Part shown: in pieces, positions 28,545 through 35,506 of the stretch
How positions within the stretch are numbered: position 1 is the first letter of the stretch
Layout: every line of letters begins with the position of its first letter
Assembly: GCA_016789175.1 (NCBI GenBank)
Contig: JAEURK010000141.1
Location: forward strand, 1-40,431
Direction of reading: 5' to 3'
Origin: Anaerolineales bacterium
GTDB lineage: Bacteria > Chloroflexota > Anaerolineae > Anaerolineales > UBA6663
DNA: 40,431 nucleotides
The notes under the pieces: model-generated
The model's input: the letters and a program-made list of their open reading frames with translations, nothing else
Told to the model about the DNA's origin: nothing
The model's database searches: none
Program-made: the position numbers and the translations under genes

Positions 28545-28550
28545 ATTATA
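28545..28550 (-). promoter_or_regulatory. -10 element for the nucleotidyltransferase
   Basis: TATAAT on the minus strand, 61 nt upstream of the ATG. No good -35. Confidence 0.4.
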
Positions 28551-28770
28551 GCCGTGACGCCGGTGGGGAGTGTTTGCGACCCGGCGATACGGTTGGGAGC
28601 TCGGGGCCCCGCCCGAGCCACCGGGGACTGCCCCAGCGCGCTGCGCTCGCCCGAGCCGATGAAACCGGCAGGCGGGCCGGCACGCTCTGGCAGCCGGGCT
28701 TGGCCGCGGGTTTCGTCGATGGGTTATGTGCTCCGACAATCCGCTGCTCAAGATAACGCGGGTCAATACG

Positions 28771-28833
28771 GGTGCGATTGCCCTGACAGGCCGGCAGAAC
28801 GCGGCAATAAGCCGACTCGTCTCATCGTATAAT
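28771..28833 (+). promoter_or_regulatory. Promoter region of the sigma/CHAT/subtilase locus
   Basis: TATAAT at 28828-28833 is a perfect -10 about 163 nt before the sigma-factor ATG. The 15-nt block GGTGCGATTGCCCTG at 28771-28785 and the sequence TATAATTGAGGGGTTGGG around the -10 both recur in the DJ-1 promoter (12520-12534 and 12565 onward). No standard -35 is present at 17 bp, which would fit an alternative sigma factor or an activator. Confidence 0.45.
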
Positions 28834-28850
28834 TGAGGGGTTGGGCGTCC

Positions 28851-28897
28851 TCAAAGCCCGCCAGGCTTGTGAAGTATCACACAAATCTGGGCTTTGA
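28851..28897 (+). promoter_or_regulatory. Inverted repeat and CRP/FNR-like palindrome in the leader
   Basis: TCAAAGCCC (28851-28859) pairs perfectly with GGGCTTTGA (28889-28897). Between them lies TGTGA-AGTA-TCACA (28868-28881), the half-sites of a CRP-family operator with the 4-bp spacing of FNR sites rather than the 6-bp spacing of CRP. It lies roughly 28-40 nt after the predicted start of transcription, a position that suits repression or an RNA hairpin. Confidence 0.35.
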
Positions 28898-28996
28898 CGG
28901 GTTGCCCGTGATCCACACGCGGACTACACTGGTGGTCCTTACACCCAAAAAGCAGCGCTGCCGGCCCCGGCCGGGCGCACGGAAAGAAATTCGGGC

Positions 28997-29695
28997 ATGG
29001 CAGATCAGGCCCTGCACAAACTCAACCTCGGCAGCGTCGCCGAACGCTGCGCCGAGGAAAGCCGCCGCTTCTTTAGCCGTCAGAGCTACGACGCCCGCTT
29101 TTGCTTTGAGCTATTCCGCCGCGCCTTCTCGCGCCGCGACAACCGCGCCTGGGACGTCGTTTTCGCGCAATATCAGCCCCTCGTCAAGGGCTGGGTAGTG
29201 CGCCACCCGAGCTTCGCCAGTCTGGGCGAAGAGCCGGCCTATTACATCAACCGCGCGTTCGAGCGCATGTACACGGCCGTCACCCCCGAAAAGTTCGAGA
29301 GGTTCGACGATCTCCGCCAGGTCCTGCGCTATCTGCAGATGTGCACCGGCAGCGTGATCGTCGACGCTGTGCGCCGGCTGGAAACAGCCGAGCAGGTTGC
29401 GCTCGACGAGGCCGAGCACATCAGCCACCCCGACGCCGTGTCGGTCGAGGGCGCGGCCCTGGCCGATTCGAACCGGGCGCGCTTCTGGCAGTGGCTGGAG
29501 GGCCGGCTCAAGGACGACCTCGAGCGCGCGGTGATGCACGGTTGTTTTGTCCTCGATATGAAGCCCCGCGAGCTGGCGGCGGCCAAGGGCAGCGCTTTTG
29601 GGTCGGTGGCCGAGGTCTATCGCATCAAGCAGAATGTGCTCGAGCGCCTGCGTCGCGATCCCGAGATCCGGGACTACCTCGAGGCGCTGGCGTAG
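28997..29695 (+). CDS. ECF-like RNA polymerase sigma factor
   Basis: Protein of 232 residues with a sigma-70 region 2-like part (about 35-125: WDVVFAQYQPLVKGWVVRHPSF, YYINRAFERMYTAV, LRQVLRYLQMCTGSVIVDAVRR) and a region 4-like part (about 165-225) that ends in VAEVYRIKQNVLERLRR. The first part resembles the core-binding and -10-recognition helices of extracytoplasmic-function sigma factors; the second resembles a helix-turn-helix. It opens the protease locus and is followed by a short protein with a zinc-type CxxC. It probably directs transcription of this or related loci. The ATG has GGAAAG upstream. Divergent from well-known ECF groups, so moderate certainty. Confidence 0.65.
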   Translation: MADQALHKLNLGSVAERCAEESRRFFSRQSYDARFCFELFRRAFSRRDNRAWDVVFAQYQPLVKGWVVRHPSFASLGEEPAYYINRAFERMYTAVTPEKFERFDDLRQVLRYLQMCTGSVIVDAVRRLETAEQVALDEAEHISHPDAVSVEGAALADSNRARFWQWLEGRLKDDLERAVMHGCFVLDMKPRELAAAKGSAFGSVAEVYRIKQNVLERLRRDPEIRDYLEALA

Positions 29696-29702
29696 GAGCG
29701 GG

Positions 29703-29719
29703 CGCGGGGCATTCCCGCG
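29703..29719. other. Small hairpin after the sigma-factor gene
   Basis: CGCGGG/CCCGCG (29703-29708 and 29714-29719) with a 5-nt loop, 7 nt after the sigma-factor stop. No T-tract. Confidence 0.35.
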
Positions 29720-29830
29720 GGCGCGGGCTGGCGGGAAACGTATCCTTCGTGATCCGGGAAAAACGGCACAAGCCGCGTTAAGTAGGACGATGGTACTGGT
29801 TGGGGGATTGAATAAGGGAGAAGTACGATC

Positions 29831-30553
29831 GTGACCACTCTCATGTGCACCTGCGCCACCCCGCCCGATGACGCGCGATTGCTGGCCTTTCTCGATGGCG
29901 AGCCCGACGCGGCTCTGGCCACTGACCTGGTCAAATGCGCATCATGTCGCGAACGGCTGGCGGCCCTCGACACCCAGCAGAGGTCGCTCATGATTAACCT
30001 GCGCCAGTCGGATACGCCCTCGTCGCTCGAACTCGGAGAATACGTCCTCGGGTTGATCCCCGATGCGCGCAAACGCGAGATCGAGACGTTCCTGCACGGC
30101 TCCGAACGCGGGCGGGCCGACGTGGCGCAACTGCGCTCGTACCTCGACTCGCTCAAGGGCGACATCGAGTTCTCGCCGCTCGAACGTGTGCAGGTGCTGG
30201 TGGCCGAGCTGGTCCGCGGGCTTGGCCCGGCGGCGGGCCCGGCCTTCGCGCCGGCGCTGGCAGGCCTGCGTGGCGCCGCCGTCGACGACGGTACGCGTTT
30301 GTATCGGGCCGGCGATGTCAGCATCGCCCTCGACGTGATGGAGAGCGGCAGCTCGCGGATGGTGTTGGGCCTGGTGAGCGGCGCCGAGGCTGAGGGGCTC
30401 GAGGTCGAGCTCTGGCAAGGTGATGCGCTCGCCAAGGTGGTTCCGGTCGACGAGGTCGGCAACTTCACGCTCGAGAACGTCGCGCGCGGCAAGTACACGC
30501 TGGCCCTGACCGCGCCCGAGATCGAAATTCACGTACCGGGCTTCGACGTGTAA
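29831..30553 (+). CDS. Putative anti-sigma/zinc-finger regulator
   Basis: Protein of 240 residues. The N-terminal 45 residues (ARLLAFLDGEPDAALATDLVKCASCRERLAAL) resemble the zinc-binding anti-sigma (ZAS/putative zinc finger) domain, with CxxC present. The usual His three residues before the first Cys is not obvious; an earlier Cys-Thr-Cys may supply ligands. Residues about 60-115 are helical. Residues about 135-240 are beta-rich (VSIALDVMESGSSRMVLGLV, FTLENVARGKYTLAL) like a carboxypeptidase-regulatory or Ig-like domain. No membrane helix is seen, so it would be a soluble partner of the sigma factor. The start is GTG at 29831 with AAGGGAG upstream. Confidence 0.55.
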   Translation: MTTLMCTCATPPDDARLLAFLDGEPDAALATDLVKCASCRERLAALDTQQRSLMINLRQSDTPSSLELGEYVLGLIPDARKREIETFLHGSERGRADVAQLRSYLDSLKGDIEFSPLERVQVLVAELVRGLGPAAGPAFAPALAGLRGAAVDDGTRLYRAGDVSIALDVMESGSSRMVLGLVSGAEAEGLEVELWQGDALAKVVPVDEVGNFTLENVARGKYTLALTAPEIEIHVPGFDV

Positions 30554-30574
30554 GCGCTCATCGACGCCCGGTAC

Positions 30575-30681
30575 GCTGGTCCGGTTGACGGCTTTATTCG
30601 CGCGCCGGACCAGCGCTGCGCGACCAACCAACCAAAAAGGACGTTAATGCCACGGTCTGGCGGCTATTTCGCCCAGACCGT
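30575..30681 (+). other. Two hairpins in the intergenic region before the CHAT gene
   Basis: The first is GCTGGTCCGG/CCGGACCAGC (30575-30584 and 30605-30614). The second is ACGGTCTGG/CCAGACCGT (30652-30660 and 30673-30681). Neither is followed by a clear T-tract. Between them lies AAAAAGGA followed 7 nt later by an ATG (30647) that is out of frame with the CHAT gene. Confidence 0.5.
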
Positions 30682-30710
30682 CTTGGATTTAAGCACGAGA
30701 GCGCACGACC

Positions 30711-33620
30711 ATGACGGCTGTGCCCCCAGTGACCGCCCCCCTGCCCGAGCCGCACGAACTGGCCGCCGCCTGGCGCTCCGGCGACACGACGTCGCGCGCC
30801 GCGCTGTTGAGCGCGTACGCCTCGGTCGTGGATGAGCCCTACGCCCAGAAGCTCAAGGGCCTGGCCGACCACGCGTTGCGCAACGACCTGCAGGAGTGCC
30901 TCGACATCGCCGATCTGCTGCTGGCGCTGGGCGAGGCCAACGGCGTCGGGCCGATCCGCGCGGTCGGCCTGCTGGCGCGCGCCAACGGTGTCGGCATCGG
31001 CCGCGGCGATTACGCGGCGGCTATCCCCGACTACGAAGCGGCCGCGGGCATCTATCTCGCCCTGGATCGGCCGGTGGATGCGGCCCGATCGCGCACCGGG
31101 CAGGTGTATGCCCTGGCGATCGAACAACAGGACTCGTCCGCGATTCAGATCGGCGAAGCGGCCGCCGAGGTCTTGCGCCAGGCAGGCCGCCGGGAGTTTC
31201 TGCCGCATCTGCTGATGAACATGGGGGCTGTCTATGGTCGATCCGGTCAAGATCGGCCGGCGCTCGCGAAGTTCGATGAGGTGCGCGAACTGTGTCTGCA
31301 GCTCGGAAGCACAGCCCGCCGACAGCTCGCTCAGGTGGAAGTCAATCGCAGCATCGTCCTGCGCAACCTTGGCCTGTTCAATGAGTCGATTGCGGCCGCG
31401 CAAGCCGCGCATGCCATCTCGATCGAGCAAGACATGCCGGTGGACACCGCCAACGCGAATGAGTGTCTGGCGATCACGTACTCGATCCTCGGACGATACA
31501 ACGAGGCGCTGCTTCTGTTCGAGCAGACCCTCGCCATCATGTCTCATGGCGATCGTCAGCGCGACGCGGCCATGGTCGAGCTCTCCGTCAGCAACTGTCT
31601 GCTCAAGCTCGGCCGGCTGGTGGACGGGCTCGAGCATGCCCAACACGCTCGCGAAGCGTTCGAACGGCTCGGAGGGCGGATCGAACTGGGCCAGGCTCAC
31701 TTGTTTGAGGCGCAGATCCTCGACAGCCTGGGGCGGACACCCTCCGCCGAAGAGGCGATCGCCAAAGCCCAGGCCCAATTCACGGCCGAACACAGCACAG
31801 CCTGGTTGGCGCAAGCCGAGCTCGCACGTGCCAGCCTGATCGGCCGGCACGGTTCGGCGGTCGAGAGCCTGGCGCTGGCGCTGACGGCTGCCGCGACTTT
31901 CGATGACCTCGGCCAGCGCCAGAACGCCGCCCTCGCCAGGCTCCTGGCCGCGCGGGCCGCACTGCGGCTCGACCAGGACGCGATCGCTCGCGCCCATGCC
32001 GAGGCAGCCCTGGAAACCGGGCAGGTGCTCGGCGCCTCCGACATCGTCCAGCCCGCGTTCCAGATCCTGGGCGAGATCGAACGCAAGGCCGGAATGTGGC
32101 AGACAGCTCTGGCCACGTTCGAGAAGTCGATGGCCGAGCTCGAGCGCGTGCGCGCCCAGATGATGATCGAGGATCGCTCGTTCTTCTTGAGGAACAAACT
32201 CTCCATCTACGAAGACGCCGTCGATGCCAGCCTATCCAGCAATCAGCCGGCGCGCGGCCTTGGCTATAGCGAGCGCGCTAAATCGCGCGCCTTGCTGGAT
32301 CTGCTCGACCAGCGGGTCAGCATCCGTCTCGAGGCGCATGCGCCGGAGGATCAGCCGCTTGTCAATGAGCTGGTCGCCTTACGCACACAGCGTGACGATA
32401 CCGTCAGACGCTGGCAAGGCGAACACCCGCTCATGCTGCGTGAAGGCGCCCTGGCGGCACCGGATGACATCCGGATTGAGCTGGCACGGATCGAAAAGCG
32501 GATCACGTCTCTGTGGCATCAGTTGCTGATGCGGAACGCCAGTTACGCACACGAGGCCGATCTCTGGCAGGTCCAAAACACGGACGTCTTGGCGCTCTTG
32601 CCCCCCGGGTCGACCCTGCTTGAGTTTTTTGTCGTTCACAATGAATGGGTGGCCTTCGTCGCGAGGGGCGATCAGGTTGTCGCTCGGCGGTTAGGCCTTT
32701 CGGTCGAGCAATGGTCGGCCCTGGTTCGCCCCTGGCATCTCAATCTGGCGGCGTGCCAAGATGCCGCGACTCGCGGGCAGCCTCCATCGCCCCAGTTGGC
32801 GCGGAACGCACAGGCCATCCTCAAGCGCCTGTATGACGCCCTGATCGCGCCCATCGCCGAGCACCTCGACGAGGGGGCCGATTTGATCGTGGTTCCGCAC
32901 GGCCCGCTGCACTATCTCCCGTATGCCGCGTTGTATGACGGCCTGAATTACCTGTCGGATCGTTTTACGCTGCGGTCGCTGCCAACCGCCGGGCTGCTGC
33001 GGCACGTGAGCCCGGCTCGGATCGACGCGACCGGCGGACGGGCAAGCCCCGGCGACTTTTTGGCGGTCGGGTACTCGTCGAACGAGCAACTCCCGGCAGC
33101 GCGATCGGAGGCGATCGCGATCGCCCGCCTGATGTCCGGCACGGCCCTGGTCGAAGAACAGGCCACAGCCACGGCGCTCCTGAAGCTCGCCACGCAACTA
33201 CGAGGATTGCACCTCGCCACACATGCTGAGTTTCGCGCGGATAACCCGCTGTTCTCCGGCCTGTCACTCGCAGACGGGTGGTTGACGACCCTGGATCTCT
33301 TCAATTGGCGGCTACAGGCCTCGCTCGTGACATTGAGCGCCTGCCAGACCGGCCGCAGCGTGATCGGCGGAGGCGACGAGATCCTTGGCCTCCTACGGGC
33401 GCTGCTCTATGCCGGGGCTCGCACCGTGGTCGCGAGTTTGTGGCCCGTACAAGACACGGTTACGGCCCGTTTGATGGAGCATTTCTATTCCGCGCTGGCC
33501 GCAGGTGTCCATAAGGGCGCGGCTCTGAAACTGGCCCAACAAACGTTGCGTCTCGAAGGGTATATCCACCCGTACTATTGGGCGCCCTTCTTTCTCGTGG
33601 GAGACTCCGGACCTCTATGA
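30711..33620 (+). CDS. TPR-CHAT caspase-like protease
   Basis: Protein of 969 residues. About residues 60-510 are helical repeats of TPR type (for example ARANGVGIGRGDYAAAIPDYEAAAGIY and ALLLFEQTLAIM). The C-terminal part, about 600-969, is a CHAT domain of the caspase-like clan CD peptidases. His838 in LRGLHLATHAEF and Cys878 in LVTLSACQTG form the catalytic dyad, and AGARTVVASLWPV is a further CHAT signature. There is no signal peptide, so it should be cytoplasmic. Its stop overlaps the next ATG (ATGA), coupling it to the first subtilase. Codon use changes at about 31.2 kb inside this gene. The start ATG has only a weak Shine-Dalgarno. Confidence 0.88.
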   Translation: MTAVPPVTAPLPEPHELAAAWRSGDTTSRAALLSAYASVVDEPYAQKLKGLADHALRNDLQECLDIADLLLALGEANGVGPIRAVGLLARANGVGIGRGDYAAAIPDYEAAAGIYLALDRPVDAARSRTGQVYALAIEQQDSSAIQIGEAAAEVLRQAGRREFLPHLLMNMGAVYGRSGQDRPALAKFDEVRELCLQLGSTARRQLAQVEVNRSIVLRNLGLFNESIAAAQAAHAISIEQDMPVDTANANECLAITYSILGRYNEALLLFEQTLAIMSHGDRQRDAAMVELSVSNCLLKLGRLVDGLEHAQHAREAFERLGGRIELGQAHLFEAQILDSLGRTPSAEEAIAKAQAQFTAEHSTAWLAQAELARASLIGRHGSAVESLALALTAAATFDDLGQRQNAALARLLAARAALRLDQDAIARAHAEAALETGQVLGASDIVQPAFQILGEIERKAGMWQTALATFEKSMAELERVRAQMMIEDRSFFLRNKLSIYEDAVDASLSSNQPARGLGYSERAKSRALLDLLDQRVSIRLEAHAPEDQPLVNELVALRTQRDDTVRRWQGEHPLMLREGALAAPDDIRIELARIEKRITSLWHQLLMRNASYAHEADLWQVQNTDVLALLPPGSTLLEFFVVHNEWVAFVARGDQVVARRLGLSVEQWSALVRPWHLNLAACQDAATRGQPPSPQLARNAQAILKRLYDALIAPIAEHLDEGADLIVVPHGPLHYLPYAALYDGLNYLSDRFTLRSLPTAGLLRHVSPARIDATGGRASPGDFLAVGYSSNEQLPAARSEAIAIARLMSGTALVEEQATATALLKLATQLRGLHLATHAEFRADNPLFSGLSLADGWLTTLDLFNWRLQASLVTLSACQTGRSVIGGGDEILGLLRALLYAGARTVVASLWPVQDTVTARLMEHFYSALAAGVHKGAALKLAQQTLRLEGYIHPYYWAPFFLVGDSGPL

Positions 33621-35413
33621 CGGTTACACACCCTCGATCTCGAGTCGGTTCGCGCGGGCTGTTTCTGAGGCTGTGGACGATCGGCGTTCTTCTGCTGAGC
33701 GCGCCTGAGCTGCCGCCGGCTGCGGCGCAGAGTCAGGAGCGGCTGCTCCATGTCCCGGCTTTGAGCAACGGTTACAACACGCTCATGTCGTTGGGCAACA
33801 TCGACATCCCGCGGGGCTCCAAACCGGCGTGTTCGCCCTTCGGCCGGGTCGCTTCCAACGATCAACGGCTGACCCTCTCTGCCGGCGGCACCTATTTCAA
33901 CGATGTCATCATCCTGACCGGGCGACCGGCGGAGATCCAACGCGTCGCTCGCGAAGTGCTGGGCGAAACCCAACCGCTCAATATCCGGCCGCTCGAATAC
34001 CTGGGCCAATTTGCGCGCAACGCGGATAGCCAACAGAAGATCGACGAACTGTTGCGCTACAGTCAGCAGGCTGTGAGCCTCTATCAGACCGGAACACTGC
34101 CCGGCGGTGGGATCCGCCCTGCCCTGGATGCGATCAAGGCCGTGCTCGAAAGGTCGCTCGAGCTCTACCTTGAGGGCGCAATCGCCACTCCGGTGTTCGC
34201 CGAGCTCAACTATGTGACCGGTTTTCCCGGCGTCTCGGGCAATCCCTGGAGCATCGGCGGCAGCCCGTGGGGCGTGGATGCGAATCCCTGGAGCATCGGC
34301 GGCAGCCCGTGGAGTATCGGCGGCAGCCCCATCCAGGGGACGGATGCCGAGAAACTGGCACTGACTCAAAGCATCGCCGAGGGCGCGTTCTGGCGGCAGT
34401 GGGCGTTCCAGGGGCGCGGGATCGGCCTTTATGAACCCACCTTCCAGCGCAGCCTGCCGGCCTCAGCCGACGGTTCCGGCACCAGAGTCGTCCTGTTCGA
34501 CACCGCGCCGTATACAACGGCCGGCACGCACAACGAAACCCGGCAACGGCTGTCGGTCAACCTGTGCGTGCACTTTGTGCCGCTGCCTGGGATCGATACC
34601 GAAAACGACAAAACCGGCTATCTGCGCGACCACGGCCTCTTTGGCGCCGGCCTGACCTTCGCGGCCGCGCCGCAGACCCAGTTGCACCTGGTCCGCGTGT
34701 TGGACGACAACGCCGTGGGCGACCTCTACTCGTTGGCCGCCGGGATCGATGGGTCCAATCAGTCGCTGTTGCCGCAGAACGCGGGCACGCTGCGCCGGGT
34801 CGTTTACAACTTCAGTCTCGGCCTCAAGCCGATCGGCGCTGAACTGCCGGTGGACATCCGGACTCTCCTGTTGGACCTGGTCAACGCCATGCCGATCGAC
34901 GAGCGCCCGGAACTCGTGGACGGCCTGCCGTTGACGACCCTGGAGCTCCCGCTACGCACAGCCTTCAACCTGGGCGGAGTCGTGATCGCCTCAGCCGGCA
35001 ATGACTCAGCCGACCTGGAGACTCCGGCGCCACAAAACATCCCGGCCGCGTACAGCTTCGTGCTCGGGGTGCAAAGCTCGAACATGGCCCAGCGCCAGTC
35101 GTGCTACAGCAATACCGGCGAGGTCGGCGCCCCGGGTGGGGACGGCGGGATCGCCCCAGACTGCAAGCCCCAGCTGGAGCTGTGCCATGCCGATGAGGCC
35201 TGCGACTACGGGCTGGTCAGCCTCGTTTCGGTCAAGAGCAGCACGGTCGGCTGGGCCTATTGGGTCGGCTCCTCCTTCGCCGCTCCGATGGTCAGCGGCG
35301 TCGCGGCCGATGCGCTCGAGGCTGGTGTCACGTACGACAAGGTCATCCCGCAACTGGAGGCCTCGGCCGCCCGAACCGGCGTGATCGACGCCCAGACCGC
35401 CACAAAGCCTTAG
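33617..35413 (+). CDS. Secreted subtilisin-like (S8) serine peptidase with heptad linker, paralogue 1
   Basis: Protein of 598 residues. Residues 1-38 form a signal peptide ending AAAQ. Residues 40-205 are a propeptide-like domain. Residues 209-236 are four seven-residue repeats (NPWSIGG, SPWGVDA, NPWSIGG, SPWSIGG). The S8 catalytic domain follows, with Asp295 in VVLFDTAPY, His339 in RDHGLFGAGL, Asn462 in SAGND and Ser553 in GSSFAAPMVSG, so all catalytic residues are present. A cysteine-containing insertion (496-530) precedes the Ser motif. The ATG overlaps the CHAT stop, so it is translationally coupled. It is a tandem paralogue of the next gene and has exactly the same length. Confidence 0.9.
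   Translation: MTVTHPRSRVGSRGLFLRLWTIGVLLLSAPELPPAAAQSQERLLHVPALSNGYNTLMSLGNIDIPRGSKPACSPFGRVASNDQRLTLSAGGTYFNDVIILTGRPAEIQRVAREVLGETQPLNIRPLEYLGQFARNADSQQKIDELLRYSQQAVSLYQTGTLPGGGIRPALDAIKAVLERSLELYLEGAIATPVFAELNYVTGFPGVSGNPWSIGGSPWGVDANPWSIGGSPWSIGGSPIQGTDAEKLALTQSIAEGAFWRQWAFQGRGIGLYEPTFQRSLPASADGSGTRVVLFDTAPYTTAGTHNETRQRLSVNLCVHFVPLPGIDTENDKTGYLRDHGLFGAGLTFAAAPQTQLHLVRVLDDNAVGDLYSLAAGIDGSNQSLLPQNAGTLRRVVYNFSLGLKPIGAELPVDIRTLLLDLVNAMPIDERPELVDGLPLTTLELPLRTAFNLGGVVIASAGNDSADLETPAPQNIPAAYSFVLGVQSSNMAQRQSCYSNTGEVGAPGGDGGIAPDCKPQLELCHADEACDYGLVSLVSVKSSTVGWAYWVGSSFAAPMVSGVAADALEAGVTYDKVIPQLEASAARTGVIDAQTATKP
34241..34324 (+). repeat. Four 21-nt coding repeats (SPWSIGG linker) in subtilase 1
   Basis: Four in-frame 21-nt units encode seven-residue repeats between propeptide and catalytic domain. 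They match the units at 36068-36193 in the neighbouring paralogue, including the variant GVDA unit in second place. Confidence 0.9.
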
Positions 35414-35429
35414 GCCCGTAAAGGCCGTG

Positions 35430-35471
35430 GGCGGTCGCTGGGCCGCTGTACTACAGCAAACCAGCGACGCC
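35430..35471 (+). terminator. Hairpin between the two subtilase genes
   Basis: TCGCTGG/CCAGCGA (35435-35441 and 35461-35467), extended by GC pairs with one bulge to 35430/35471. It is followed by TTACTTCT, not a strong T-tract. It may partly separate transcription of the second subtilase. Confidence 0.5.
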
Positions 35472-35493
35472 TTACTTCTACGACCAAGTACGT

Positions 35494-35499
35494 TAACAT
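35494..35499 (+). promoter_or_regulatory. Possible -10 for a leaderless second subtilase transcript
   Basis: TAACAT is 7 nt before the ATG at 35507, and no Shine-Dalgarno sequence is present. -35 unclear. Confidence 0.3.
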
Positions 35500-35506
35500 T
35501 GTCATT

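Larger units (their letters stand above)
28484..28996. other. Divergent intergenic region (513 bp)
   Basis: I see no gene here. It holds the probable minus-strand -10 of the nucleotidyltransferase, a 15-nt block shared with the DJ-1 promoter, a -10 for the sigma-factor gene, a TGTGA-N4-TCACA site and a 9-bp inverted repeat in the sigma-factor leader. The part 28570-28760 is GC-rich with nothing I can name. Confidence 0.6.

Noticed and set aside
30711..33620. TPR-CHAT gene as part of a type III-E CRISPR (Craspase) system
   Set aside because: No Cas7-11 gene, no array and no cas1/cas2 in the window. Only the TPR-CHAT architecture is shared.
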